NCBI RefSeq assembly: GCF_029338575.1
Contig: NZ_CP119995.1
Span: 1-55,136 of the forward strand
Length of the DNA stretch: 55,136 nt
Direction of reading: 5' to 3'
Origin: Halomarina halobia
Lineage (GTDB): Archaea > Halobacteriota > Halobacteria > Halobacteriales > Haloarculaceae
Each line of letters begins with the position of its first letter. Position 1 is the first letter of the stretch. The position numbers and the translations under genes are program-made. The notes beneath the pieces were generated by a model that worked only from the letters and a program-made list of their open reading frames with translations, was not told where the DNA came from and made no database searches. Shown one piece after another: positions 44,637 to 54,921 of this stretch.

Positions 44637-45130
44637 CCCGCCGGTCGAAACGCGGCCTCGAGAAGCGCCTCGACCAGCTCGAAGACCAGTCAGAGCAGAC
44701 GCCGGAGCTCTGTTTAGTATACACCCCGCTCTCAGTGTCCGACCCTCTCAGCACTGCAATACAGACGGATTGGCACGCCCAATGTGCTCGTGGGAACGCT
44801 CCGGGGTTCCTCATTATGACGTCCGGGGTGATCGCGGAGTTCCGCGGCCGGCTCTCCCGCGCGTTGTACGATCTCCGAGCCGAGACGGGGGTGTACATCC
44901 CGCAACCGACGTTCCTCGAGTTTCTCCACGGTCGGGTGGAGGGAGACGTCCCGCTTGGCGACGAGGGTGTCCGTGCATTCTTCGAGCAAGCGGCCATCAC
45001 GGCAGACCACGTTGATCGCGTCTGGGATCGGACGGTCATGGCAGCGTCGCCGGACTATCCAGCGTATGGTCCGCTCGCCGGCGCCTCCGGCCACGATTCC
45101 GACCGTTCGATCGTGGAGGGGGGAGCATGA
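44633..45130 (+). CDS. orfD, copy 4 (165 aa)
   Basis: Intact. Confidence 0.75.
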   Translation: MTRRSKRGLEKRLDQLEDQSEQTPELCLVYTPLSVSDPLSTAIQTDWHAQCARGNAPGFLIMTSGVIAEFRGRLSRALYDLRAETGVYIPQPTFLEFLHGRVEGDVPLGDEGVRAFFEQAAITADHVDRVWDRTVMAASPDYPAYGPLAGASGHDSDRSIVEGGA

Positions 45131-45336
45131 CGCGCCGATCGAAACGCACCCTCGAGAAGCGCCTCGACACGCTCGAGCCGTCCCACCCCGACGAGGAACG
45201 GATCTTCGTCGCGATCATCGGTGGCGACGACGACGCCCCGACCGGGTGGCTCTCGCCGGCGGAGTACGAGCGCCACTACGGCGACCTGCCGGAGAGCGAG
45301 TTTACGTACAGGATCAATCCAGGTGATCGGGAGTGA
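45127..45336 (+). CDS. orfE, copy 4 (69 aa)
   Basis: Intact. Confidence 0.75.
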   Translation: MTRRSKRTLEKRLDTLEPSHPDEERIFVAIIGGDDDAPTGWLSPAEYERHYGDLPESEFTYRINPGDRE

Positions 45337-45593
45337 CCCGCCGATCGAAACGTGACCTCGATCGGCGGCTTGACGCGCTCGAGCCGTCCCACCCCGACGA
45401 GGAACGGATCTTTGTTGTCAGGATCGGGGGCGATCCTGAAACACCGAGTGGCTGGATGTCACCGGCGGAGTACGACCGCTACTACGGGCCAGAGGGCGAA
45501 TTCACCTCTGATTCCGGTCTCACGATCGAGCCTCCCGCGACGTCGACGTGGCACGACGGCTCAGCCCCCCGAGGACTCCAAGACCGCCGGTGA
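45333..45593 (+). CDS. orfF, copy 4 (86 aa)
   Basis: Intact. Confidence 0.75.
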   Translation: MTRRSKRDLDRRLDALEPSHPDEERIFVVRIGGDPETPSGWMSPAEYDRYYGPEGEFTSDSGLTIEPPATSTWHDGSAPRGLQDRR

Positions 45594-45608
45594 TAGATAA
45601 TCAAGCAC

Positions 45609-45824
45609 ATGTCCAGCAAACGCGATCTTGAGCGGCGCATCGACGCCCTGGAATCGCCCGAACTCGCCGACGGTATCGACTCCGATCTCCCCGACTACGG
45701 TGGGTTCGACGTCATCTATGGCGACGAGGAGCGAGACGACACCGCAGAGGGCTACACGCTGGTGGCGGACGGCCAGTCACGCAGAGGCACGGCGTGGGAA
45801 ATTTGGGCCCCTCCCGCCGATTGA
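45609..45824 (+). CDS. orfG, copy 4 (71 aa)
   Basis: Intact; gap 45825-46367 as in copy 3. Confidence 0.7.
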   Translation: MSSKRDLERRIDALESPELADGIDSDLPDYGGFDVIYGDEERDDTAEGYTLVADGQSRRGTAWEIWAPPAD

Positions 45825-46367
45825 AGCGGCCGACACGAGCGACTGACGAAGCAGCACCCCGCCCCGGCGGCGGCGAGGTGCGCGGACACAGGTGGGGATT
45901 GAAGGATCACCGCGTCAGTGGCATGCCACTGTTACACCCTCCCCCGGACGACTGGCCCGGGGGACCGGTCTGCGCTGCACGACTCGGAAGCTACCGGGCC
46001 GGTCTCGCGCCTCGACGACGCACACCGGCCGCGGTGCGTCGCGTCATCGGCATCCGTACGCAAGCGCGGCAGCTGCCACGCTCCCCCGTCGCTCGTTAAC
46101 TCATTGATAATTGGTTGTATATAGCACGCCTCCGGTATAGTGATTTCGTGAGTATCTGAGTAACAAGATGTGCTGTCGTCGGGCTCCGAGTGGTATTGTC
46201 CTGCGTCTCCAGCAGCTCCGGTTAGCACCGGCTTATGCCGGATAATTCGGTAACTTACAATGTCACTGTAGCGTGGATGATCGGCCGTCGCTGACTGTGA
46301 GTAAGGGTCGGTGACGCCGCAGAAAAGGTCATACCTATAGAGGCGGGGGACGGCCCCCGCGCTTTCG

Positions 46368-46508
46368 TTAGGACTGTTCGGCCGAGCGACAGTCGGGACA
46401 GAGCGCCCGCCGGAGCGTCTCGCCCTCGACGCGCACGCGGCGGACGTCCTCCTTGATCTCGCCGCAGGCGTCGCACGCCTTGAACATCACGCTCGCCCCC
46501 GTCCCCAT
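46368..46508 (-). CDS. orfH, copy 4 (46 aa)
   Basis: Intact. Confidence 0.74.
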   Translation of the reverse strand: MGTGASVMFKACDACGEIKEDVRRVRVEGETLRRALCPDCRSAEQS

Positions 46509-46509
46509 G

Positions 46510-47097
46510 TCACGCTCCCTCATTGGTCTCGGTCGGACAATCGGCCGCGTGGAGGAGAGCGTTCCGGCCGCCGAGTGACATGAGCAGCTCGCGCCCGCAG
46601 CCGTCGCAGCGGACGTAGCGCTGTCCGCCCTCTGCGGGCGGCTCGACGTGGTACGTGTACTCACCCTCACCCTCGTCCTCGCCCTCGAGGACCTCGCCGT
46701 CATCGCCGGCGACGATGAGCCCGCCGTCCGTCGCGACGGCCGGATCCTGCTCGTCGTCGCCCGTCGCTCGGTCCACGTCCTCGAGCGCCTCGACCAGCAG
46801 CGGATCCATCGCGTCGCGGTCGGCGTCCGCGGGGACGTCGCGAGCGCCCGTCTCGAAGGCCACCCGGCGGGCGTGCTTGCACGTGACGCCGCGGTACTCG
46901 TGGTCCGGACAGGTGCACGCGCCGGTGCGTGCGTCGACCGTGTACTCGTCGCCGCCCTCGCCGTACACGAGGTAGAGGTCGGGGGCGTCCTCGACCACCA
47001 GCAGGTAGTGCGTGAGGGCGCGCACATCGCGCGGGTCAAGCTCCAGGTCGAGGTCATTGTCGGTACGTTCTTCTGCCGCAGTCTCGTGTGTCGTCAT
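46510..47097 (-). CDS. orfI, copy 4: SWIM zinc-finger protein
   Basis: Intact. Confidence 0.85.
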   Translation of the reverse strand: MTTHETAAEERTDNDLDLELDPRDVRALTHYLLVVEDAPDLYLVYGEGGDEYTVDARTGACTCPDHEYRGVTCKHARRVAFETGARDVPADADRDAMDPLLVEALEDVDRATGDDEQDPAVATDGGLIVAGDDGEVLEGEDEGEGEYTYHVEPPAEGGQRYVRCDGCGRELLMSLGGRNALLHAADCPTETNEGA

Positions 47098-47210
47098 GGG
47101 TGTTACCGTGCAAGACACCCCAGCCCGCGCGGTGTGACGCGCGGGCGTTTCCTCCTATCGAGTGAAACGCCCCGAGGGACCGGTCTGTCTCTACCTATAG
47201 CTACTACGTG

Positions 47211-47291
47211 GAGTAACATAAAGATTACTCTCTGGAGTAGCGATACTCCAAAGGGTAATGTTTATCGCGGAGGAAACCGCATAGAGTAATG
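47211..47291. promoter_or_regulatory. GAGTA half-site control region, copy 4
   Basis: Unchanged from copy 3. Confidence 0.62.
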
Positions 47292-47292
47292 T

Positions 47293-47535
47293 ATGCCAGC
47301 ACCGAACCCGTCCGCCATGCCGGAAAAGACCTACCGCGCCCTGCTCACCGACCGTGAGATAGAGATTCTCGCGGGGGACGCGGACGTCTCGGACAGTTAC
47401 CGATACCGTGTCGTCGCCCGCGTTCGAGACAAGATCGAACGGATCGGCGAGGTTGACCTCCCCATCCTCGACGAGCACCACCCCACGCTCGGCGATGAAC
47501 TTCGGGAGGCCGTCTGTGAGGACGACGATGGGTAA
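47293..47535 (+). CDS. orfJ, copy 4 (80 aa)
   Basis: Intact. Confidence 0.75.
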   Translation: MPAPNPSAMPEKTYRALLTDREIEILAGDADVSDSYRYRVVARVRDKIERIGEVDLPILDEHHPTLGDELREAVCEDDDG

Positions 47536-47824
47536 CGACAATGTCGCCGAGGCGGTTGAGCGGCTTTTCGACGCGCTCGAAGACCTGAACCGTGTGCACG
47601 GCCAACGGGAGGAATTGGCGTCTCGGGACATAGAAGCGCTCGCTGAGAAGCGTATCGGCGAGGATGTGAATTTGTCCGACGTGTATGCACCACCGGACGA
47701 TGGACAACTTTGGATGGCACTTCGTCACGTCGACGCCGCCCGGGAGGCAATTGCGCAAGAACTCGAGGAAATATCTCCTCGGCTCGCTAAGCAGGGTCTA
47801 CACGAAGACCGCGCCGACGAGTGA
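47528..47824 (+). CDS. orfK, copy 4 (98 aa)
   Basis: Intact. Confidence 0.75.
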   Translation: MGNDNVAEAVERLFDALEDLNRVHGQREELASRDIEALAEKRIGEDVNLSDVYAPPDDGQLWMALRHVDAAREAIAQELEEISPRLAKQGLHEDRADE

Positions 47825-47825
47825 G

Positions 47826-48218
47826 ATGCCAGACGATGCCCCCCGAGAGTATGATAAAGCGTTCACGACGCCGCTCGAGTACCGCGTGCGCCGCCGGCTC
47901 GGGATCGACGTCGAGCGTGGACAGGTGCGGCGGTTCGTCGTGCAACTTGAGTACCTGCTCGATCCTGACCGCGAGGAGTGGGCGACGGTCGTCCGCTACG
48001 ATCACGACGCCGACGGGAGTGCTGAAGCGACGCACGACGTTACCGAAGAGGGGCTGCATATCGACGTCTACCGCGAGGGGGAGAAAATCGACAGTCACGA
48101 ACTGACGCCGCCGCTCCCGGCGAACGTCGCGCTCGATGCCGCCGAAGACCACTTAACTGAGCACATGGAAGGATACATACGGAGATTTGAACAATGGCAC
48201 GGGATCACGAGCCGGTAA
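47826..48218 (+). CDS. orfL, copy 4 (130 aa)
   Basis: Intact. Confidence 0.75.
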   Translation: MPDDAPREYDKAFTTPLEYRVRRRLGIDVERGQVRRFVVQLEYLLDPDREEWATVVRYDHDADGSAEATHDVTEEGLHIDVYREGEKIDSHELTPPLPANVALDAAEDHLTEHMEGYIRRFEQWHGITSR

Positions 48219-48370
48219 CGGACGCCGAGATCGAGGCGGTTCGCGACGCGATGCGTGAGCAGCGTGATGAGATTCGCGACTACCTCAAAGGCGAAGGCGT
48301 CGACGTCCGGGCGTGGGAGCGCGGGCGGGCGCCCTCCCGTGCGGATCGCGAGTCGGCTGACTCCGACTGA
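48194..48370 (+). CDS. orfM, copy 4 (58 aa)
   Basis: Intact. Confidence 0.6.
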   Translation: MARDHEPVTDAEIEAVRDAMREQRDEIRDYLKGEGVDVRAWERGRAPSRADRESADSD

Positions 48371-48412
48371 GTCTGCAGGGGAGACAGTGAACTACCCCAC
48401 CCTACCGCTCGC

Positions 48413-48661
48413 CTAACGGATCCCTTCTGCGGAGACCAGCTCACCGCTGTCGGTCGTCGTGATGAATCCCTGCTCGAGCGCCTGCTCGATCGCCGCGTCT
48501 ACCTGTGCCGGGGAGTGGCGGTTTCGGTGGGTCAGGATCTGCCCGACGCGGAACGGCTCGATACTGACCGGCTGTGGCCCGCCCGTGTTGTACTCGACGA
48601 CTCGGGCCACCTTCGCGGCGAGAGCATCCCGGTCGGTCTCCCGCTCACCGTCGTTGTGCAT
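48413..48661 (-). CDS. orfN, copy 4 (82 aa)
   Basis: Intact. Confidence 0.7.
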   Translation of the reverse strand: MHNDGERETDRDALAAKVARVVEYNTGGPQPVSIEPFRVGQILTHRNRHSPAQVDAAIEQALEQGFITTTDSGELVSAEGIR

Positions 48662-49488
48662 ACCGGCGGTTCGGTCCCCACGAACACGACCGTTCCGCCC
48701 GTCGGATCACGAACGTATTCGGATCCGGCTCGACCCCCACAGCCGGCACAGCGAAGGACCAGCGGAGCGCGGGTCCCAGTCCGCGCGGAGCGGCCGGAAG
48801 CGGGGGCTTGCCCCCCGACCCGGAAGCCTGAGCGTTACCCCCGACCGGAGGGAGGGGGGCGTCCGGCGGTGGCGGTGACGGTGCGGTGCGGTGCGATGCG
48901 GTGGCGGTCGTCTCGCCGCTCTCGCGTCGCGTGTCGTGTCGTCGGCCACCGCCTCGACGCCCCGCACACCGCGTTTCTCTCGGACGGCCTTACATAACTA
49001 CCAGCAAGAGACGCCGGTATCGTGGGGCCATGATGTGCGATTACTCGGAAATCGCTATACTGCGCCGTGGTGGGGGTGGGTCCACGAGCACAGAGTAGTT
49101 CTGTTATTTGTGAGGGCGGGCCTGTCCGCCTCGATCAACTCCCGTCGGCGCCGGACGTCCCTGTCCTCGAGCACCGACGACCGGCCTGTCAGTCCCACCC
49201 GCGTCACGCAGGGCGTCCTCCCGAACGCGTCGCTCTGTCTGTCAGTCCTGAATTCACTTTCACCGTACCGGTGATCTACTTAATACAAGAGGTGTAACAG
49301 AAGTGTGGTGGTAGTACCACAGATGGAAATCAGACGACGACAGCCGGATTCACCACCGAGTGCGGTGGTTCTTAAACTTGCCAGGCCCACCCCACGCCGC
49401 CACGAAGGAGTGAATCCCACCGACGACAGCCGGCCGACTGACCCTCGTTCTCAACACGCCCGGCCGGATCCGGGCTCGTGTCGACGAC
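48662..49488. other. orfN-orfO gap, copy 4
   Basis: Same content as copy 3; paired inverted repeats at 49308-49369. Confidence 0.55.
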
Positions 49489-49515
49489 GTGACCTCCCGG
49501 AGGTGTCGCTCCCCC

Positions 49516-50046
49516 GTGGCGCGTGACCAGCGGCTCACGCTCTACGTGGGGAAGGGCGAGAAGGGTCAGATCGAAGAGGAGGCCGACGAGCGCGACCTGA
49601 GCGTCTCGGAGTACCTCTACCGCCTCGTCCAAAAGCAACGCCAGAGCGAGGCCGCAGAGCGCCTGATCGAGGAGAGCGAGGCGGAGCGGCACATCGAGCA
49701 GCTGCTCGCCGACGGCCGTGACGAACTCGTGGCGGTGGCCGACGACGTCCGCGACCTCTCCGCCCGGGGGAACGTGTACGCGATCGCTCTGTGGGAGCTT
49801 CTGAAAACGGAGCATCCCGACACGGAACGCCGGGAGGCACTCTCGACGGCGGCGCGGCGGCTTCGCATCCCCGTCGAGGAGCACCCTGACCTCCACCCCG
49901 CCGACGTGGACACCGATGGAGACGCCGATAGAGACGACGGCGGAGACGTCGACGAGGAGGGAGCCAGCGAGGGCTCCGGCTTCGGCGCGCTCCGTGATAC
50001 CGATTCGGGGAGCGGTGGCGGTGAGGGGGGAGGTGACGAGTTGTGA
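49516..50046 (+). CDS. orfO, copy 4: RHH relaxosome-type protein (176 aa)
   Basis: Intact; alternative GTG at 49489. Confidence 0.75.
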   Translation: MARDQRLTLYVGKGEKGQIEEEADERDLSVSEYLYRLVQKQRQSEAAERLIEESEAERHIEQLLADGRDELVAVADDVRDLSARGNVYAIALWELLKTEHPDTERREALSTAARRLRIPVEEHPDLHPADVDTDGDADRDDGGDVDEEGASEGSGFGALRDTDSGSGGGEGGGDEL

Positions 50047-50735
50047 CGACGTTCTTTCAGACGTCGCATCGCCACGCGGGCTGTGGCGATCTCCTCGCGT
50101 ATATCGAGCGCGACGCCCGTGATGACCTCCGGAACCACCGGGGCGAGCCCCTGACTGACGAGCAGCGGGCGGCGATGCTCGCACACTCAGAGCGCCACGA
50201 GTTCACGCGAGATTTCATTCTCTCGCCGGAGAACGGTGAGCGCCTCTCCGACCGCGAACTGTCGCTTCGCACCCGCCAGACCATGCGTGAGTTCCTGGCC
50301 GACCGGCCCAATACCGTGTACGCCTACGGGATCCACCGCGACACCGAGCACCCGCACGTGCACGTCGCGATCGCCGGCTCGCAAAACTCGCTCTACATGG
50401 ACCTGGACGATATTCGCGAGACGCGTGCGCGCGCGGATGAGCACTTCGTCGAGCGGGGGCGCGAGCACACCCTCCGCCGGGACGTCGCTCGTCCCCGGCC
50501 AGAACGTACGGATCGAGCACCGGAACAGCACCAGCACCAAGAACAGCACCAGCAGCACCAAGCAATGACACACAACATGGACACGAGTGACCCCGACCGG
50601 GGAGCCGACGCGCTCGAGGCGTCGCTCCTCCGGGCGGAACGACAGCAGCAGGCAGAACAGACCACTGAGTACACGCGAGCGCAGGAGCAGGAGCAAGGCC
50701 GCGAGTCGGAGCACGACCGCGGGCGGGGGGTCTGA
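50043..50735 (+). CDS. orfP, copy 4: relaxase (230 aa)
   Basis: Intact. Confidence 0.8.
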   Translation: MTTFFQTSHRHAGCGDLLAYIERDARDDLRNHRGEPLTDEQRAAMLAHSERHEFTRDFILSPENGERLSDRELSLRTRQTMREFLADRPNTVYAYGIHRDTEHPHVHVAIAGSQNSLYMDLDDIRETRARADEHFVERGREHTLRRDVARPRPERTDRAPEQHQHQEQHQQHQAMTHNMDTSDPDRGADALEASLLRAERQQQAEQTTEYTRAQEQEQGRESEHDRGRGV

Positions 50736-50740
50736 GGGAG

Positions 50741-52432
50741 ATGATGGAACTCGTCACAGACCTCGCCTCGACCGTGCTCACCGTCGCGGCACTCGGCTAT
50801 CTCGGCGTGTCCGTATCTGACTTTGGGTTAGGAACGCGATTCAAACCCCGGCTTCGCGAGCGCTGGTGGCGCCTCTCGACGATGCAGCGCCGCGCCCTCC
50901 TGGGTGGCCTGCCCGTCCTCATCTACGTCGCCTGGGGCGCACCAGCGGCCGTCTGGAGCCTCATCCTCATCGGCCTCGTCCTGGGGTGGCGCCGGCTCGC
51001 CGCGACCGTCCGCCGGCTCGTCCGCCGGCAGGCGTTCACGCGCGCCGCTCGCCAGGGGTTCGTCCTTCCGATGGGGGTCGGCCTCACCGGCGGCGGTGCC
51101 AGTGGCCTCGTCGCTCGGGTTGCCGCACTCCCCATTCTCGGCCGGCTCGTCGACCTCACGGCGGCGACGATCGAGCGGCCCACCAGTATGCTCGCGCTCG
51201 GCACCACCGGCTCCGGCAAGACCGAGGTAGGCAAGACGCTCGTCTGGCAGCTCACCGACGCCCGTCGGGGTGACGAGCCCATCGTCGCCTTCGATTACAA
51301 GACTGACTACCAGGACTTTCTCCGGGAGGTCTGTGGCGAGGACGCCGTGATCCGCGTCTCCGCGTCGGGGTCGACGCACATCTGGAACGTGTTCCAGGAG
51401 GTCGACGACGAGCGGGACTACCGCGAGCTGGCCCGGGCGCTCTTCCCCGCCGACGGCGACGGTAGTGCGAAATTCTTCGAGCAGGCCGCGCGTGACGTCT
51501 TTCGCGCCACGTGCGTCGCCCTCGATCGCGAGTACCGCGAGGATCCCGACGTCACGCTGTCGAACGCCCTACTCGCACGCACCTTCCGGGAGTTCTCACG
51601 CGAGGACCTGTATGAGGCGCTCTCAGAGCACGGCGACATGGCCGCGGCGACGTCCGCGCTCGATCCCGACGGCTCTCGCCAGTCCGTCGGCGTGTACGCC
51701 ACCGTCCAGCAGCGCGTCGCTGACGTCTTCGTCGGCGACTTCGCGGGCGAGGCTGCGGCCCGAGCCGACGAAGCTGCGGCTGCGGCTCCAACGCACACCG
51801 CCGACGCGGAGATCTCCATCCGCGAGTACATGCGCAACCCACAGGGGCGCGTGCTCGTCCTCGATTTCCCGCAACGGCAGGGCCAGACCGTCGCGCCCAT
51901 CTTTCGGTTCCTGGTGGATCACGCGGCGATGCACGCGCTCGACGACGCCAGTCGGGGGGCGTACTTCATCCTCGACGAAGCGACGCGCATCCCCGGGCTG
52001 CGCCGCCTCGACGACCTCGTGAACCTCGGTCGCGGCCAGCAGGTTCAGGTGCTCTTGACGCTGCAGTCGGTGAGTCAGCTCTTCGCGAACTACGGGAAGG
52101 AACGCGGGACGTCCATCCTCTCGGGGTTGGTCTCGCGCGTGATCCTCCGGCTCGGTGACGAGGCGTCGATCGACTACGCCCGGACGGTCGTCGGCACGGA
52201 GTTCAAGACCTATACCAAACACGTCGAGAAAGACCACGCCGGCGATTTCTCGGTCACGAAGCGTCGGGAGCTGAAGGAGGAAGAAGAACACGCCTTCGCC
52301 CGCGGAGAGTTCACCCGCTGGAATCCCGGCGTCGGCCTGTTCATCGGCCGCACCGGGTGGCGGTATGGCTACTTCCCCATGTTGGACGATCAGCTCGCCG
52401 TCGAGATCGACGAGGCGCACGCCCGGACGTAA
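50741..52432 (+). CDS. orfQ, copy 4: VirD4-type coupling ATPase (563 aa)
   Basis: Intact. Confidence 0.9.
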   Translation: MMELVTDLASTVLTVAALGYLGVSVSDFGLGTRFKPRLRERWWRLSTMQRRALLGGLPVLIYVAWGAPAAVWSLILIGLVLGWRRLAATVRRLVRRQAFTRAARQGFVLPMGVGLTGGGASGLVARVAALPILGRLVDLTAATIERPTSMLALGTTGSGKTEVGKTLVWQLTDARRGDEPIVAFDYKTDYQDFLREVCGEDAVIRVSASGSTHIWNVFQEVDDERDYRELARALFPADGDGSAKFFEQAARDVFRATCVALDREYREDPDVTLSNALLARTFREFSREDLYEALSEHGDMAAATSALDPDGSRQSVGVYATVQQRVADVFVGDFAGEAAARADEAAAAAPTHTADAEISIREYMRNPQGRVLVLDFPQRQGQTVAPIFRFLVDHAAMHALDDASRGAYFILDEATRIPGLRRLDDLVNLGRGQQVQVLLTLQSVSQLFANYGKERGTSILSGLVSRVILRLGDEASIDYARTVVGTEFKTYTKHVEKDHAGDFSVTKRRELKEEEEHAFARGEFTRWNPGVGLFIGRTGWRYGYFPMLDDQLAVEIDEAHART

Positions 52433-52573
52433 GCGAGGACGGGACCGACGCAACGTTTTTTCCGAGGCGTCGCGCGCGCGGGGAGGCGACGGCGGCGCTG
52501 TCGGTCGGTATAGCTATAGCGTGTAGCTATACTCATTCGTCGGCGGGCTGCCCGTCGACGTTCGGCATCGGAT

Positions 52574-52617
52574 CTTAACCAACAACCGCGGACGCCGTCG
52601 TGCACGTGTTGGTTAAG
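52574..52617. repeat. 11-bp inverted repeat, copy 4
   Basis: Both arms exact, as in copies 2 and 3. Confidence 0.5.
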
Positions 52618-52642
52618 CCGCGCGCAGGACGCCCCCGTCCCG

Positions 52643-53163
52643 TCACTCGTTGTTCGTGCGCGACGACGACGACCGACTCGAGGAGGAGCGCGACGGCCGC
52701 GCCGTCGAGGCTTCTGCCGCCGCCGCCCGCTCTGTCGCTCCCGCTGATTCTCCGCTCGGTTCCGGCTCCGAGGCGGGCTCTGGCTCCGTGACACGCGCCG
52801 CCTCCGACGACGACGACGACGAGGGCGAGGACGACGAGGGCATCCCGGTCAGCCACCACTTCGCCCGGGTGACGATCCCCGCCTGTGCCTTCCGCTCGGC
52901 GATCGACTGCTCGCGCTCGACCGCGCGGACCAACTCGTTCGATGCATCGATCCGTGAGTTCGCTGCAGCAAGCTGTGAGCGGAGTTCATCGGTCTTTCGT
53001 CGGAGTGCGTCACGCTGCTGCGCGAGTTCATCACGCTCTTCAGCGCGCTCGAATATCAGCCGCACAGCCTCCGATTTCCTCGCTCGCCCTCTTCTGGCTC
53101 CTCACGAACCCGCTTGAGGTACGCCTGGTGACGCTCCTCGAGCGAGGCGGTGATGCGTTCCAT
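52643..53163 (-). pseudogene. orfR, copy 4, frameshifted
   Basis: Two C instead of three near 53086, between the first RHH helix and the KSEAVRLIFERA segment. The N-terminal frame and the coiled-coil frame (52643-53065) no longer join. Single-copy change, so probably a consensus error. Confidence 0.7.
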
Positions 53164-54150
53164 ACCCATCGCTTCCACACGCCTGCTGCAAAACGATGCG
53201 TCAGACGAGCGGCTGACAGCCACCCTGCAGCAGACTGCAGCGCGCGCTGAGTGAAGTGTAGTACCGTTCGTCACGGATTCTACATGGATGCAGCACTCTG
53301 TATCGCAACATACGGTATATGCATCACGCCGGACCGTCCCTTCCCCCGCCTCGTCCACCGGTTCGCCCTCTACACGTCGAGCGCGCGACATACAGGCGGT
53401 CGCGCCCGCCGACCGTCGTACGCGTCACTGCCGACAGACCGGGTTTTGAAAACCACCAGACGGCGCGCGGATAGGTCTTAACGATCAGAGCGCGCTAAGC
53501 CCTCATAGACAGTAACTCTGTGGTTAACTACCAGAACAACCGAATGACTTACATCGATGCGGTGGCTTCCGTCAGGCAACCCGGAGACAGAAGCTACTGG
53601 ATCGTCAGGCAGTCCGGAGACAGGAACCCGCTGCATCGCCGCACCGAGAGAACCACGCGCGGCACAGATGCGAGGAACACACACCACCCTGTAAAAGCGA
53701 ATAGACGTATCTATACAATTCCGCCGAATTGGCGGCTGTCTGTGCCATTTTCCACAACATCTATAGGTGACTGTAGTGTAGAATGGAATAGACACGAGCC
53801 ACGCCCGGCCGTGTCCGCAATCGCCAAGCGTCAAGCAATGGTTCGGCCGACGCGCCGCGGGGTTGCAGGTGGACTTAACTCACCCACCATCGAAATGCGC
53901 CCCGTGGCGTTTTACGCCATTCTGAAAAAACAATGAACCAATAGCTACGGCTGGCCTTTTTAGAGACACATTGACACACAGTTGTGTGCTTTTAGCGCAT
54001 CGTACGGCTGATCGTTCACGCTGAGAGAGGTACAGGCGCCGGTTGGTCACCGGACAGGGAGTGACACAGCACACAACTATTTATCACTTGAATTCGTAGG
54101 GGAGAGCAACCGACGCGCTTCCGGTGAGTCCCGGAACGGTCGGCCGGACC
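53164..54150. other. orfR-orfS gap, copy 4
   Basis: Same repeats and TATA-like sequence as copy 3; no gene seen. Confidence 0.5.
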
Positions 54151-54362
54151 ATGGCGATAACCAACGCCCGCGGAGACGTCGAGGTTTCCGCACACGACAG
54201 CGAGGGACAGATTAGCAAGCAAGCGTCTCTGAGCGACGCGAGCGCTCCGGAGGGGAGCGGGGGCAAGAGCCGTGTCCGAACGGGAACGAATTTTGCGACG
54301 GCGTCGACGGCGACCAGCTTCCGTGTTGGGAATGCTTCTGTGCCGTGGAGGTCGGCGAGTAA
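54151..54362 (+). pseudogene. orfS, copy 4, frameshifted into orfT
   Basis: Four G near 54252, the same state as copy 2; reads through orfT to 54588. Confidence 0.6.
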
Positions 54363-54363
54363 G

Positions 54364-54588
54364 ATGTCGCCGACTCGTTTCTACGCAGGGGGGCGCGACC
54401 GGACGGACTACGAGCAGTCGCCGTCTGGAGGGTATCGACTGGTCTACAGCATCTACGAGTGCGACGCGGCGAATTGCACGGCGTCCACGGCGGTTGAGAT
54501 CGACGCCGATCCGCGCGACGTCACCCACGCCTGCGAGAACCACACGCTCGAGGAGTTCGAGGCGATCGCGGAGGTGAAGGTTAGATGA
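54364..54588 (+). CDS. orfT, copy 4 (74 aa)
   Basis: Own ATG and frame intact. Confidence 0.63.
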   Translation: MSPTRFYAGGRDRTDYEQSPSGGYRLVYSIYECDAANCTASTAVEIDADPRDVTHACENHTLEEFEAIAEVKVR

Positions 54589-54761
54589 GTCCGCGCTGCT
54601 CGGGGTGCGAGGCATACGTCACGCGGGAGTACGTCCGGGTCTTCGGTGACCCCCGGCGGGGCAAACTCGCCGCTTGTCCGGCCTGCAGCACGTTTCACGA
54701 GCGGACGCTCGGCGTCACCTATCCACGCGGGGACGCAGACGCCGGTGAGGTGGTCCGATGA
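54585..54761 (+). CDS. orfU, copy 4: zinc-ribbon protein (58 aa)
   Basis: Intact. Confidence 0.74.
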   Translation: MSPRCSGCEAYVTREYVRVFGDPRRGKLAACPACSTFHERTLGVTYPRGDADAGEVVR

Positions 54762-54838
54762 CCGGGAGCGGCGACACTGCCGGCGAGCGTGACGACGCGA
54801 TCAAAACGCTTCATCGGCGTTTCGGGTGGTCACAGTGA
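54758..54838 (+). CDS. orfV, copy 4 (26 aa)
   Basis: Intact. Confidence 0.48.
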   Translation: MTGSGDTAGERDDAIKTLHRRFGWSQ

Positions 54839-54921
54839 GGGGGGGTGACGGCCGGCCACCGCTCGCGTTCCGACCCGCCGCTGTCCCCGAGCGCCTCAGC
54901 GACTGCGGGTGGTCGGCGTGA
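54835..54921 (+). CDS. orfX, copy 4 (28 aa)
   Basis: Open, with the same seven-G tract as copy 3. Confidence 0.4.
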   Translation: MRGGDGRPPLAFRPAAVPERLSDCGWSA